This document shows, one piece after another, positions 9,536 through 20,088 of a DNA stretch of 64,000 nucleotides (position 1 is its first letter; each line of letters opens with the position of its first letter). The stretch spans positions 1 to 64,000 of the forward strand of contig NW_027436603.1 of assembly GCF_031877795.1 (NCBI RefSeq), given 5' to 3'. Source of the DNA: Strix aluco. Its lineage: Eukaryota > Chordata > Aves > Strigiformes > Strigidae. The position numbers were made by a program, and so were the translations under genes. The notes under the pieces were generated by a model. It saw nothing but the letters and a program-made list of their open reading frames with translations, was not told the DNA's origin and did no database searches.

Positions 9536-11011
9536 TCATCCGTGCTGGTCGTCCCACCATAAGATGACTGATTTGTGTGATTTCCCAGACCCGTCCGTAA
9601 ATACAGTAAGGGCTTGTAACGGCTGATCACTTCTTTTCGGTCTGGATATCAAGTGAATATTAGCATTAAGCAGTTTGTGTGAAGGTGGGTGGGATGTGAG
9701 TTGACCCATATAGTCTGCCAGTGCCATACTAAAAACATCTGATTGCTGATAAAGCCATTGTAGATACATGCTTGTCACAGGTAGGCAGATACAAGTAAAG
9801 TCTACCCCTGATAATGTTAGTAAACGTTGTCTGGCTTTAATTATTAAAGAAGCAAACATCTCATGCTGTGTTGAAATAGTTTTTGTAGATTGATTTGGCA
9901 AAAAAATCCATTCAATAATTAACAATGGGTCTGGCTTCTGAGAGTCCCATTGAAAAATCAGTGCATGAGGCTGTCGAGCAGGATTTAAAATAATGAGATG
10001 AAAAGGTAATTCAGGAGCCCACCGGTGAACTTGCCTGTTGGAGATCGCTGTGGCAACCTTTTGCAAAGAGGCAACAGCCTCAGAGCCAAGACTGCGAGGG
10101 GAACACAAGTCAGTATCCCCTTTAAGCAGTTCAAATAAAGGACTTAAGTCTGAATTAGAAATTCCCAACAGCGGTCGGACCCAATTGATTGTTCCCAACA
10201 ATTTCTGTACATCATGCAAGTTTCTAATGTCTGTCTGTATCTGTAAGGGTTGAGGAACTATAGTCTGAGCCCTGATACGCCAACCTAAGTACTTCCATGG
10301 TGATATTTTTTGAATTTTTTCCGGCGCAATACAGAGGCCTGCCGAATTGACAGCAGCCGTGACAAGGGCTATAGCTTCCTCCATGACCTCGTGATGTTGT
10401 GTGGCCACCAAGATATCGTCCATATAATGATATAACAAAACATTAGGCATCGTGGCCCTAACAGGACTAAGTACTTTAGCTACATACCACTGACAAATTG
10501 TAGGACTATTCTTCATTCCTTGTGGCAGCACAACCCACTGGTATCTTTGCAACGGAGCTTGCATGTTGACACTTGGAACTGAAAAGGCAAATTTAGGAGC
10601 ATCATCAAGGTGCAGTGGAATATTGAAAAAACAATCTTTAAGATCAATAACAGTCAAACACCAATTTCGAGGAATCATAATAGGGGACGGGAGTCCTGGT
10701 TGGAGAGCCCCCATGTCTTCCATAGCGTCGTTAATTTTTCTGAGGTCGTGGAGCAAGCGCCACCTGCCGGTTTGTTTTTTAATGACAAAAATAGGCGAGT
10801 TCCAAGGACTGGTAGAAGGCACAATATGCCCTTTTGTTAATTGCTCTGTAACTAATTCTTGGAGGGCGCGAAGCTTTTCCAGTGGTAGGGGCCATTGATC
10901 TGCCCAAATAGGGGTATCGGTCTTCCATGTCAATTTAAGGGTGTCGCGCGCTTCAATGGCCCCCTCTAAAATGGGTCCGAATGGACATTCCCCACTGGGA
11001 CAGCACATCAC
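9536..11011 (-). pseudogene. pol: ERV-A reverse transcriptase and start of RNase H
   Basis: The 491-codon frame covers RT fingers and palm (STSPWNSPIFVIKKQTGRWR, LTVIDLKDCFFNIPL, LPQGMKNSPTICQ), the catalytic YMDD motif, thumb and connection, and the first RNase H aspartate (VFTDGSGKSH). It stops at a TGA shortly after. The frame beyond that stop is the same as that of 8501-9493, so it is a point nonsense mutation. Relative to the protease frame, pol starts one base later (+1) rather than in the usual -1 frame. This hints at another small indel near the pro-pol overlap. Confidence 0.9.
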
Positions 11012-11300
11012 GTCCCCACAGGATCAGAGGGACAGGTAACACAAAAGGTTTAACAGAGGCTATATGCCCCTCTGGACCTTGAATCTGAATTAATTCCACA
11101 CTTTGACGGCTGTTACCAGTTCCTCCAATTCCAGCTAATGTGTAGGAAACATTAGCCAGAGGCCATTGTGGAGGCCGCTTAGCCAGAGATATTATCGTGA
11201 CATCAGCTCCAGTATCAATAATTCCATTTAGTACTACTTGCTGCTCTCCACGAATAAGGGTACATTGACATACGGGTCGCTTCTGAGAAATAGATTGCAC
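10953..11300 (-). pseudogene. pro: ERV-A aspartic protease
   Basis: This is a retroviral protease with the active-site block IIDTGADVTII and the C-terminal helix block LILWGRDVLSQWG. It normally cuts Gag and Pol in the virion. An in-frame TAA at 11310-11312 separates it from the dUTPase domain just upstream, which would block synthesis of the usual dUTPase-protease fusion. Confidence 0.88.
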
Positions 11301-11309
11301 CCATAGAAT

Positions 11310-11645
11310 TTATGGGTTCCCTGTAAACCCAAGTCCTCCTTGCCTTTGATAAGATTGACTAGGAGCGGGGGAGTTCGTCCCCGCAGGAATCAATATTAAT
11401 TGCGCTACACGACTACCTTTAGGTATCGTGCAGGGAGGAAATGGAGTCCATACCATAATTTTAATTTCGTCAGTACTGTCAGAGTCAATGACCCCTGGTA
11501 ATACAAAAAGCCCTGATAATGTAGTAGATGACCTTCCTAACAACAGCGCTTGTGTTTTAGGGGGTAAGGGTCCCGAGATATCTGTCGACAGCAAGTGAAC
11601 TGAACAATCAAGTAATGTTACTGTGTGGGCGGTTGCCAGGTCCAA
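11310..11645 (-). pseudogene. pro: ERV-A dUTPase domain of pro
   Basis: The 111-codon frame has dUTPase blocks: STDISGPLPPKTQALLLGRS, GLFVLPGVIDSDSTDEIKI and the glycine-rich tail RQGGLGFTG. dUTPase removes dUTP during reverse transcription. Its location ahead of protease, in a frame shifted -1 from gag, is the betaretrovirus arrangement. The frame ends at TAA 11310-11312. Confidence 0.88.
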
Positions 11646-12160
11646 TCCTGCGCTCCCGGCTGTTGCTGGACGAAGACTTGAGACGCTGCTGCTTCCCTCT
11701 GTGAGGGCTGGAATGCTGGCTGCGGCTGGAATGTCGGCTGCGGCATTTGTGTCTGCGCGCGTCGCTGCCTCGCGCTCCGCGACCAGTTTCCCTGTATCAG
11801 TTGACCCTGAAAATCATACTTAGACCGACATTGATTAGCATAATGACGCCCTTTTCGACATCTAGGGCAAACCCCAGGGGCTTGGTGCCTAGCCCCCGCA
11901 TTCATAGTCAGGCAATTCTTTTTAAAATGCCCTGATTTACCACAGCCATAGCAATTTCCCAAGCTTGACGGACCGCGCATGGCTGCAAGGGCAGCAGCCA
12001 TGGCCTCAAATTTATGATCCACAGTGCCAATTCTATTACAAGCCTCCACCATTTCAACCAGTGTAGGATTCGGATTAGGAAGGGATTTCAGGAGTTTTTT
12101 ACAATCCACATTAGCATTTTCAACAGCCAGTTTCAGCAACAGAATGTCCCGCGCTTCCAC
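11618..12160 (-). pseudogene. gag: ERV-A Gag late capsid and nucleocapsid
   Basis: The 180-codon frame begins with the last part of capsid and contains two CCHC zinc knuckles (CYGCGKSGHFKKNC and CPRCRKGRHYANQC). A glutamine/proline-rich tail follows, ending in a stop inside the dUTPase overlap. The frame is -1 relative to the main gag frame. The expected junction is near 12160, consistent with loss of one base. Confidence 0.9.
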
Positions 12161-13248
12161 ATTATCTGACGCTCCAGAGCCTGCTTTAATCTATCAATAA
12201 ATTGCATATAGGGCTCTCGAGGTTCTTGAGTAATAGTTGTAAAAGCTTTCTGTGGCTTCTGTGTGTCTGGGACCTTAAAAAAGGCTTTTTTCGCTTCCTC
12301 ACGGATCGCTTCTAGAGCCTCCCGAGGGATATCCCGAGCCTGGGCTACCGGATCAGTGTGCTGACCCGTGCCGGTAAGATGCTCTATAGTTAAAGCAGCC
12401 ACAGCTTGATTAGCATGACCCGCAAATGCACGGAGAAGAACTTGGAGCCCTCCCCTCCAGTGCGACTCCCACAACGAAAACTGAGTCGGAGTTAACAGTA
12501 ATTGCGCTAAGGATTTTAAATCATGAGGAGTCATTACATAGGTATCAAAAACCGAAGTTAACAGGCTTGCGAAATAAGGAGAGGAAAGCCCATGCTCAGT
12601 GACAGTACGGCGCAACTCCTTAATTACAGAGAAAGATAAGGCTTCCCATTGTGCCCCCCGGCCCTGATAAATCACAGGAGCAACTATCATTTTTGCAATC
12701 TCGAGATCCCCTTCCTTTAAGGCTTGGCGTTTTATATTAGCCCATGCGTCGTGTGGGTCAGGGGGACATAAGTCCGGCTCCTTCTCGGGATCTACCGGCC
12801 CTGAATCAAAGAAGTCCTCCCCCACAGGATAATTTGCGGCGCCGACCTCTGGGGGTCCGTGGCAGCTTTGACTTTCCGAAGGCGGAGAAGGGACCGTGGG
12901 AGTAACGGTCAGGGCGGCGGGGGTATTCCCTTTAGTCTTTACGTCGCCATTATTACTCTCCTCTTGAGCTTTTAAAGCTTCAAAAATGATCCTCCACCAC
13001 GGGAGCATATGCTGTGCTTCTACATTCCCCGATGTGGCAGAATCCCACAACTTCACCCCCACATCATCCCAAAGTTCCCGCGTAAAAATATTAGAAGCAG
13101 TTACAGCGGGTATCTTCATTTCTACCCATTTAAGCATGGCTTTAAGGTCGTGCCCAGAGATAACTTTCCCATGCTTTTGAAGAAGAGCTTTCATAAGCTC
13201 ATATACGTCTCTCTCGGGGGAAGACGCTTGATTCCCCATGTTTCCCAC
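12133..13248 (-). pseudogene. gag: ERV-A Gag matrix and capsid
   Basis: The 371-codon frame has two possible starts (MGN and, three codons on, MGNQASS). Both place glycine at position 2 for myristoylation. A proline-rich linker (near residues 110-165) is followed by capsid with the major homology region (ITQEPREPYMQFIDRLKQAL near residues 338-357). Just after, the frame is lost and ends in a short unrelated tail. The first start is about 140 bases downstream of the PBS. Confidence 0.9.
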
Positions 13249-13386
13249 AGCTCACCTCTCTACTCCAGAGGGATTTCAGGCCGGCCGGCTCCTGCTTCCT
13301 TTCAGCAGCTCATTCAATGTTCCATGGGACTCGCAGCCTGCCGCACAGATAGGCGGTTCTTTGACCCGATCGCGTCCCGAACTCGG

Positions 13387-13404
13387 ATCACGTCGGGGTC
13401 ACCA
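13387..13404 (-). other. ERV-A primer binding site, tRNA-Trp type
   Basis: On the - strand this reads TGGTGACCCCGACGTGAT, starting three bases after the end of U5. From memory this equals the tRNA-Trp site used by avian alpharetroviruses. Confidence 0.85.
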
Positions 13405-13407
13405 ATT

Positions 13408-13447
13408 TGCCGCGATTGAGAGATGGGAGGCAGGCTTGATGCAAGCA
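13408..13447 (-). repeat. ERV-A 5' LTR remnant (U5 only)
   Basis: Forty bases match the last 40 bases of the 3' LTR (7266-7305) with one substitution. U3 and R are absent. The outer end, TGCTTGCATC, directly abuts the target-site duplication at 13448. The provirus therefore has no 5' promoter of its own. Confidence 0.9.
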
Positions 13448-13453
13448 GCAGAT
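13448..13453 (+). repeat. Target-site duplication of ERV-A, right copy
   Basis: GCAGAT matches 7260-7265. The flanking CR1 sequence resumes exactly where the empty site in the right arm predicts. Confidence 0.9.
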
Positions 13454-13599
13454 AGTGACATGGTAGTTGTCACAGCAGTTATTAACACGGCCGTGGTGCA
13501 GAGGGGACAGGCACTTATGCTGACGACTGCGTGGGGCTGCTTGGAGACTGTGCAGCGATGGTCTCAACATGAAGCAGGGCACACTCCCCAGCACTGACT

Positions 13600-14440
13600 G
13601 GTGATAATGCCCTTGGCACACTCGATCCAAACAGAGTTGGGGCGGGGTGGGAGGACGACACTTCCCAGGTCTCGGGCTGCAGAGAGTGCCTGGGGCCTCT
13701 CTGTGGGACTGGGGGCAGTGGTGGCATCTCCTGTGAGAGATGTGCTCTGGTTGAGGTGCTGAGTCACCAGGTGAAGGAGATGCAGGAAGCGGTGAGCAGG
13801 CTGCAAATCATCAGGGAGGACAATGAGGAGATTGACAGGGTCTTTGCAGAAACTCTGCAGAGACAACAGTCTGAGCCACACACAGCAAGGAAGGCTAGAG
13901 ACCATGGTCAAACAGGTAGCTGAGGGTGGCTGTCAAGATGGAGAAGGCTAGAAGCTTGTGACTTCTGGCAAATGGAAGAAAGGCTCCTGCTCCACCTGCA
14001 GACCTGCAACTGCCCTGGGTATAGTGCCCTGGGCACTGGTGGGGACAAACAAGACCCTTCAGGGTATGCATCAGAGCCAGCTGAGCCCAAACCTTGTGTC
14101 TGCACAAAGGGAAAAAGGAAAGTGACAGTCGTTGGAGACTCCCTCCCGTGGGGGACAGAGGCACCTATCTGCTGACCCAAACTGATGTCTCAGGAGGCTT
14201 TTTGCTTGCCAGTGGGCAGGATCCGGGATGTTGCAAAGGGACTGCCAAGGCTTGTCTGGGCCTCGGATTATTACCCCTTCCTGCACTTCCATGCGGGTAC
14301 CAATGTTACTGCCAGGGGTAACCTGGAGTATTTCACAAGTGACTACGGAACTCTGGGGGGGTGAGGGTGAAGGGCATGGGAACCCAGGTGGTATTCTCCT
14401 CAATTCTGCCAGTGAGGAGGAAAGGCTCAGGTAGAAGTGG
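13600..14440 (+). pseudogene. CR1 ORF1 (zinc/coiled-coil and esterase)
   Basis: The translated pieces include a cysteine-containing block followed by a heptad-rich stretch (EVLSHQVKEMQEAVSRLQII). Next comes VTVVGDSLPWGTEAPIC, the GDS block of the SGNH-type esterase known from avian CR1 ORF1. A stop follows the GDS block and the rest of the esterase is frame-shifted. The inverted copy is at 22752-23592. Confidence 0.8.
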
Positions 14441-14754
14441 ACTCATCCAGTGGGTCAAGACCTGACTGTGTGGCCGGTGTCACACAGGCAGGGCTTTGGC
14501 TCCTATGGCCATGGGACCCTCTTTGAGGAGCGAGGGCTACTGAGCAAGGATGGGATACATCTGACAAAGTGGGGCAAGAGTGTTTTTGCAAACAGGCTTG
14601 CTAACCAAGTGAGGCAGGCTTTAAAGTAGGTATGCCAGGGGAGGGTTACCGTAACCTGAAGAGAAGTGAAGGCACAAGGGGCAGAACAAACGTATCTGGG
14701 GGACAGCATGACAGGGGAGGCTCTCACACTTGCCCTGTAAAAGCAGCACGACTT

Positions 14755-15419
14755 GGGGCCCATCTCAAATGCCTGAACAGAAATGTGTGTAGCATGGGGA
14801 ACAAGCAGGAGGAATTAGGAGTCCGTACACAGTTGCAGAGCTATGACCTCATTGGGATTATGGAGATGTGGTAGGATAGCTCTCCCAATTGGAGTGCTCC
14901 AATGGAGGGATACAGGCTCTTCAGGAAAGATAGGGTGGGCTCTACACAAAGAAGCGGCTTGAATGCATGGAGCTTTACCTTAGGACAGGTGACAAAGCAG
15001 TTGAAAGCTTGTGGGTAAGGACTGGAAGACAGACCAGCACAGGTGACGCTGTACTAGGTGTCTGCTACAGGCCTCCTGATCAAGAAGAAGAGGTAGATGA
15101 AGTCTTCTTTAGGCAGCTGGAGAAAGCTTCACAGTCACAGGCCCTGGTACTCACACGGGACTTTAACCACCCCAGTATCTGCTGGAAGGACAATGCGACA
15201 GGGCGCAAGCAATCCAGGAGACTTCTGGAGCATACAGAAGACTATTTCTTGATGCGGGTGATCAGTGAACCGCCTAGGGAAAATGCACTGTTGGACCTGC
15301 TACTCACAAACAAGGAAGAACCGGTTGATGGTATGAAGGTCGAGGGCAGCCTTGGCTGCAGCGACCATGAGACTGTGGAGTTTAAGATCCTGAGAGGCGT
15401 GATCAAGACAAACAGCTGA
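14755..15419 (+). pseudogene. CR1 ORF2 endonuclease
   Basis: It starts with LKCLNRNVCSMGNKQEELG, the usual beginning of CR1 ORF2. A stop in the SYDLIGIMEMW block (near 14872) breaks it, and it resumes at 14967 through LVLTRDFNHPSICW, LLDLLLTNKE and the catalytic GCSDHETVEF motif. It would nick DNA for target-primed reverse transcription. Dead here. Confidence 0.85.
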
Positions 15420-15910
15420 ATTACAACCCTGGACTTGAGAAGGGCAGATTTTGGCCTGTTCAGAGACCAGCTTGGCAGGATCCCATGGGAAATTGCCCTG
15501 GAAGGCAAAGGCGCCCAGGAGAGCAGGTTGATCTTCAAGGACAAACTCCTCAGAGCACAAAAACGGTCCATTTGCAATGTGCAGGAAGTCAAGCAAGTGT
15601 GGCAGAAGGCCAGCATGGATGAACAGGGAGCTCCTGACTGCGCTCAGACACAAAAAGGAAGTACACAGGAGGTAGAAGCAGGGGCATGCTACTTGGGAGG
15701 GATATAAAGACACTGCGTGCGCAAGTAGAAATGCAGTCAGGAAAGCCAAAGCTCAGCTGGAGTTGAACCTAGCAAGGGAGGTGAAGGGCAACAAGAAAGG
15801 TTTCTCTAAGTACATCGGTAGCAAAATGAAGACTAAGGAGAGTGTGAGCTCATTGTTCAGTGGGCCAGGGGACCTTGTGACAAGCGACAGGGAAAAGGCT
15901 GAGGTACTCA

Positions 15911-17160
15911 ATGCCTTTTTTGTCTCATTTTTCACTGGTAAGGTCTGCCCTCAAGCCTCCCAGGTCCCTGAGCATCCCAGCAGTCTGGGGGAGTGAAGCA
16001 GTAGCCACAGTAGAGGAAGAAAGAGTTAGGAATCACTTAACCCACCTGGACATACGCAAGCCCATGGGATCGGATGGCATGCATCTGAGGGTGCTGAAGG
16101 AGCTGGCCAGCGTCACTGTGAGGCTGCTCTCTATCATCTTTGAAAGGTCATGGCAATTGGAGGAGGTTCCTCATGACTGGAAAAAGGCAGACGTCACACC
16201 CATCTTCAAAAAGGGTGGGAAGGAGGATCCAAGGAACTACAGGCCAGCCAGCCTCACCTCAGTCCCTGGAAGGGTTATGGAGCAAATGCTCTTAGAAGCC
16301 ATTTCTAAACACATGAAGGACAAGAAGGTGATTGGGAGCAGCCAAAATGGCTTTACCAAGGGCAAATCATGCCTTACCAACCTCATTGCTTTCTATGATG
16401 TGGTGACTGGTTCTGTTGACAAGGGGAGGGGAGTGGATGTTGTATACCTTGACTGAAGAAAGGCTTTTGACACACTCTCTCACAGTCTCCTTATCACCAA
16501 ATTGGTATGATATGGGCTAGATAAGTGGGTGACAAGGCAGGTGGAAAATTGGCAGGACTGCTGGGCTCAAAGAGTTGTGATCAGTGATGCAAAGTCCAGC
16601 TGGGGCCCAGTAACTAGCGGGGTCCCTCAGGGATCAGTGCTGGAAACAATGCTGTTTAATGTCTTCATTAACTACCTGGATGAGGGGACAAAGTGCACTC
16701 TTGGCAAGTTTGCAGATGACACCAAATTGGGGGGAGCAGTCAATATGCTGGAGGGCAGGGCTGACTTTCAGAGGGACCTGGACAGGCTGGAGAAACGAGC
16801 TGACGGGAACCTCATGAAGTTCAACAAAATCAAATGCCAAGTCCTGCACCTGGGCTGGAATAACCCCATGCAACAGTACAGGCTGGAGGCTGACTGCCTA
16901 GGAAGCAGCTCTGCAGAAAAGGCCCTGGGGGTCCTGGTGGACAACAAGTTGAACATGAGCCAACAGTGTACCCTTGCAGCAAAGGAGGACAACAGCATCC
17001 TGAGCTGTATTAGTAACAGTGCAGCCAGCAGTTCCAGGGAAGTGATCCTTTCCCCCTCTTGTCTTGGCATTTGTGAGACCTTATCTGGAGTAGTGTCCAC
17101 TTTTGGTCTCCCCAGTACAAGAAAGACATGGGCATACTGGAGCAAGCCCAGTTCCTTTGT
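15911..17160 (+). pseudogene. CR1 ORF2 reverse transcriptase
   Basis: The first piece (to 16456) carries [34 protein letters not shown] and [14 protein letters not shown], and ends at an in-frame TGA at VVYLD. The second piece, from 16529, carries GVPQGSVL and the catalytic FADD motif near 16709-16720, then the thumb region. The C terminus and 3' UTR are missing because of the junction at about 17165. Confidence 0.88.
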
Positions 17161-18319
17161 GTGCCTGGACATGGCTTCCAGGAGGATTTGTTCCCCAACC
17201 TTCCCGGATTCTGAGGTGAGTTTGACCAGTCTTTATCTCCTTGGATTCTCCTTCTTGAAGATGGGTGTGATGTTTGCTTTTTCCCAGTCACCAGGAACCC
17301 TCAGGGTCATCTTGTCTGGTTCCATGGACTTGTGTATGTCCAGTTGGCTCAAGTGCTCCCTAACTCAGTCTTCCTCTACTGTGAGTAATACTTCCCTGCT
17401 CCAGGGTCTGCCACTAGGCTCGGGGATCTGGGAGACCTGAGGGCCAACCTTACCCATAAAAAACTGAGGCAAGGAAGGCACTGAGTTCCTTAGTCTTTTT
17501 GATGTCCTTAGCTATTAGATTCCGTGCTCCGGTGAGCAGTGGGCACATGTTTTCCTTAGCCTTTCTTTTGCTGATGCTGTACTTACAGAAGCCCTTCTTG
17601 TTGCCCTTCACATTTCTTGCTAGTTCCAACTCCAGGCAAGCTTTGGCTTTCCTAACTAAATCCTTGCATGCATCTCTGTATTCCTCCTGGGTAGCCATTC
17701 CCTGCTCCCACCTTCTGCGTACTTCCTTTTTGTCTTTGAGCTCAGTCAGGAATCCCCTGTTCACCTATGCTGGCCTTCTGCCACGCTTGCTTGACTTCCT
17801 GCATGTCCGAGTGGATTATTCTTGTGCTTTGAGAAGGTTGTCTTTCTGAGGATCAACCAGCCCTCATGAGCCCTTTGCCCTTTAGGACAGTCTCTCATAG
17901 TGTCCTGCCAAGCAGGTCCTTTAACAAGCCAAAATCTGCTCTCCTGAAGTCCAGGGCTGTAATTTTGCTATGTGTCTTGCTCACTTCTTTCAGGATCTTC
18001 AACTTCATCCTCATTGTGGCTGCTGCCAAGGGTGCCATTGACCTTTATGTCCCCAACCTGTTCTTTGTTTGTGGGTGACAGGTCCAACATCTTCCCCTAG
18101 TTGGCTTGTTGTCTCCATCAAGAGCTTGTATTCAACACACTCCAAAAAATTCCTGGATCATTTTTTGTCCTTTCATGTTGCCTTTCCATCAGATATTGGT
18201 GTGGTTGAAGTCCCCCATGAGTACCAGGGCCTGTGGTCGTGTGGGCTTTTTCCAGTTGCGTAAAGAAGGCTTCCTCTACTTCCTCTTGATCAGGTGGTCT
18301 ATAGCAGACATCTCCCCAG

Positions 18320-18920
18320 TGTCGTGGTTTAACCCCAGCCGACAACTAAGCACCACACAGCTGCTCGCTCACTCCCCACCCAGTGGGATGGGGGAGTGAA
18401 TTAGAAGGGTAAAAGTGAGAAAACTCGTGGGTTGAGATAAAGACAGTTTAATAGGTAAAGCAAAAACTGCGCATGCAAGCAAAAAGCAAAATAAAGAATT
18501 CACTCATTACTTCCCATCAGCAGGCAGGTGTTTAGCCATTTCCAGGAAAGCAGGGTTCCATCACGCATAAGGGTTACTTGGGAAGATATACCCCATAACT
18601 CTGAATGTCCCCCCCTTCCTCCTTCTTCCCCCAGCTTTTATTGCTGAGCATGACGTCATATGGTATGGAATATCCCTTTGGTCTGTTGGAGTCAGCTGTT
18701 CCAACTGTGTCCCCTCCCAACTTCTTGTGCACCCCCAGCCTACGCACTGGCAGGGCGGTGTGAGAAGCAGAAAAAGCCTTGACTCTGTGTAAGCACTGCT
18801 CAGCAATAACGAAAACATCCCTGCCTTATCATCATCACTGTTTTCAGCACAAATCCAAAACATAGCCCCATACAGGCTACTATGAAGAAATTTAACTCTA
18901 TCCCAGCCAAAACCAGTACA
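18320..18920 (-). mobile_element. Solo LTR, ERV-L type, 5-bp TSD
   Basis: This is a 601-bp LTR in - orientation. Its 5' end on the - strand reads TGTACTGGTTTTGGCTGGGA, the diverged form of the common avian LTR start (compare 37950). The TSD CCCAG is at 18315-18319 and 18921-18925. The host CR1 endonuclease sequence is continuous across it. No internal retroviral sequence is left. Confidence 0.88.
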
Positions 18921-19027
18921 CCCAGGCATCACCTGTGTTGGTCTGTTCTCTAACTTGTACTCCTGTTCTCTTGACTGGCTCCTCCCCTGCCCCAGGGCAA
19001 AGCTCTGTGTGTTTGAGCCACTCCTTT

Positions 19028-20088
19028 TGTCGTGGTTTGAGCTCAGAGGGCAACTGAGCACCACGCAGCCGCTCACTCCCCCCTACCCTCCCTGCGCCCC
19101 CCCCCCCCATCGCTGGGAAGGAGAGAATAAAGCAAAAGGTTTGGGAATTGAGATAAGGACAGGGAGGGATGACTCACCCATTATGGTCGCGGGCAAAAGG
19201 AAGACTTATTAGGGGAAGAAAAAAAGAACATAAATTTAATTCAGACACTAAAAACAACACTTAACACTTAACAGACAGGGTAGGAGAGTGAGAAGCATTA
19301 CCACATCTTAAAACCACCTTCCCCCCACCCCTCCCTTCTTCCCAGGCTCAGCTTTGCTCCCGATATCTCTACCTCCTTCCCCCAGCAGTGCAGGGGGCAG
19401 GGAATGGGGGGTGCAGTCAGTCCTGCCGCTTCTTCCTCCTCGGGGAAGGGGGGGGGAGGAACTCCTCGCATTCTTCCCCTGCTCCAGCATGGTTCACCTC
19501 TCACAGGAGACAGTCCTCCACAAACTTTCTCCGCTGTGAGTCCTTCCCACGGGCTGCAGCTCAGCTCTCCCTGAGCCGCTCTGGCGTGGGTCACCCCCAC
19601 ACGTTGCAGTCCTCCCAGCGCCAAACTACAACAGCGGGGGCTTCTTCCTCCCACAGAGTCCCAGCCTCCTTCGGGCACAGTCACCTGCTCCGGTGTGAGG
19701 TCCTCCGCAGGCTGCAGATTGACAGCTGCTCCACCATGGACCTCCATGGATGGCGGGGGGGGGTGGCCCCTGCTGTCTCACCACAGGCTGCAGGCGGGGG
19801 CTCTGCACCAGCGCACCTTCCCCCCGCCTTTCTTCCACTGACCTTGGTGTTCGCATAAATGTTCTCCTCGCAACTCCTCCTCCCAACTCCAACTCCTCCT
19901 CCCAGGGTCCCCTTCTTAAATAAGTTACCGCAGAGGCGCAGCCACTGTCGCTAATTGGCTCGGCCTTGGCGCAGAGGCGGGCCCAACTTGGAGCCGGGGG
20001 AGCTTCGAGAAGCTTCTCACAGGGGGCCACCGCTGTGGCCCCCTCCCCCACTACCAAAAACCCCCACCACACACACAAACCCAGCACA
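19028..20088 (-). mobile_element. Solo LTR, 1.06 kb, 5-bp TSD
   Basis: This is a GC-rich LTR in - orientation bounded by TG (19028) and CA (20088). The TSD CCTTT is at 19023-19027 and 20089-20093. The CR1 on both sides joins without loss. It is related in layout to the LTR at 21214-21992 (same GGTTTTTGGTAG-like start and similar GGAGCAGG-type repeats). The long open frames in it are low-complexity and not genes. Confidence 0.8.

Larger units (their letters stand above)
7266..13447 (-). mobile_element. ERV-A: beta-like endogenous retrovirus with alpha/gamma-type TM
   Basis: This is a 6182-bp provirus on the - strand. In transcription order it holds a U5 fragment (13447-13408), tRNA-Trp-type PBS, gag, dUTPase-protease, RT-RNase H, integrase, a TM-only env stub, a polypurine tract and a complete 3' LTR. 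The dUTPase-protease order and two CCHC boxes suggest a betaretrovirus-like backbone. The PBS and TM look alpharetrovirus-like. It carries several frame breaks: a frameshift in late capsid, a stop before protease, a stop in RNase H and a frameshift in the integrase tail. Env SU is absent. It is absent from the corresponding site in the right arm. Confidence 0.95.
1..14490 (+). repeat. Left arm of a large inverted duplication
   Basis: This stretch is the reverse complement of 22702-31004. Position x pairs with 31005-x up to about 628, with 31004-x from about 641 to 7265, and with 37192-x from 13448 to 14490. The two offset changes are a G-run of 12 versus 13 bases near 629-640 and the 6188-bp ERV-A insertion plus TSD. 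Apart from these I noticed only one substitution, near 2655. The inner end (14490) pairs with the first base after the N gap. The outer end runs off the window, so the arm may be longer. A missed contig overlap (alternative haplotype) explains this best; a true genomic palindrome is the alternative. Confidence 0.95.
13454..17165 (+). mobile_element. CR1 LINE with ORF1 and most of ORF2
   Basis: This is a long CR1 copy on the + strand. Its 5' part probably begins at 7085-7259, on the other side of the ERV-A insertion. It contains ORF1 (about 13600-14440), the ORF2 endonuclease (about 14755-15420) and RT (about 15910-17160). All are broken by stops and indels. It ends abruptly near 17165, just past the RT palm, where an inverted CR1 begins. 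Confidence 0.9.

Noticed and set aside
13387..13404. tRNA gene
   Set aside because: Only 18 bases complementary to a tRNA 3' end, positioned next to an LTR; it is a primer binding site, as are 44146-44163 and 61715-61732.
13009..13419. 136-codon + strand frame
   Set aside because: Antisense shadow of ERV-A gag, covering its leader and PBS.
7266..13447. ERV-A as a complete two-LTR provirus
   Set aside because: Only U5 is present at the 5' end; no U3, TATA or poly(A) signal exists between 13408 and the TSD.
18561..19076. 171-codon - strand frame
   Set aside because: Falls within the solo LTR at 18320-18920 and adjoining CR1; similar shadow frames occur in the related LTR at 37443-37820.
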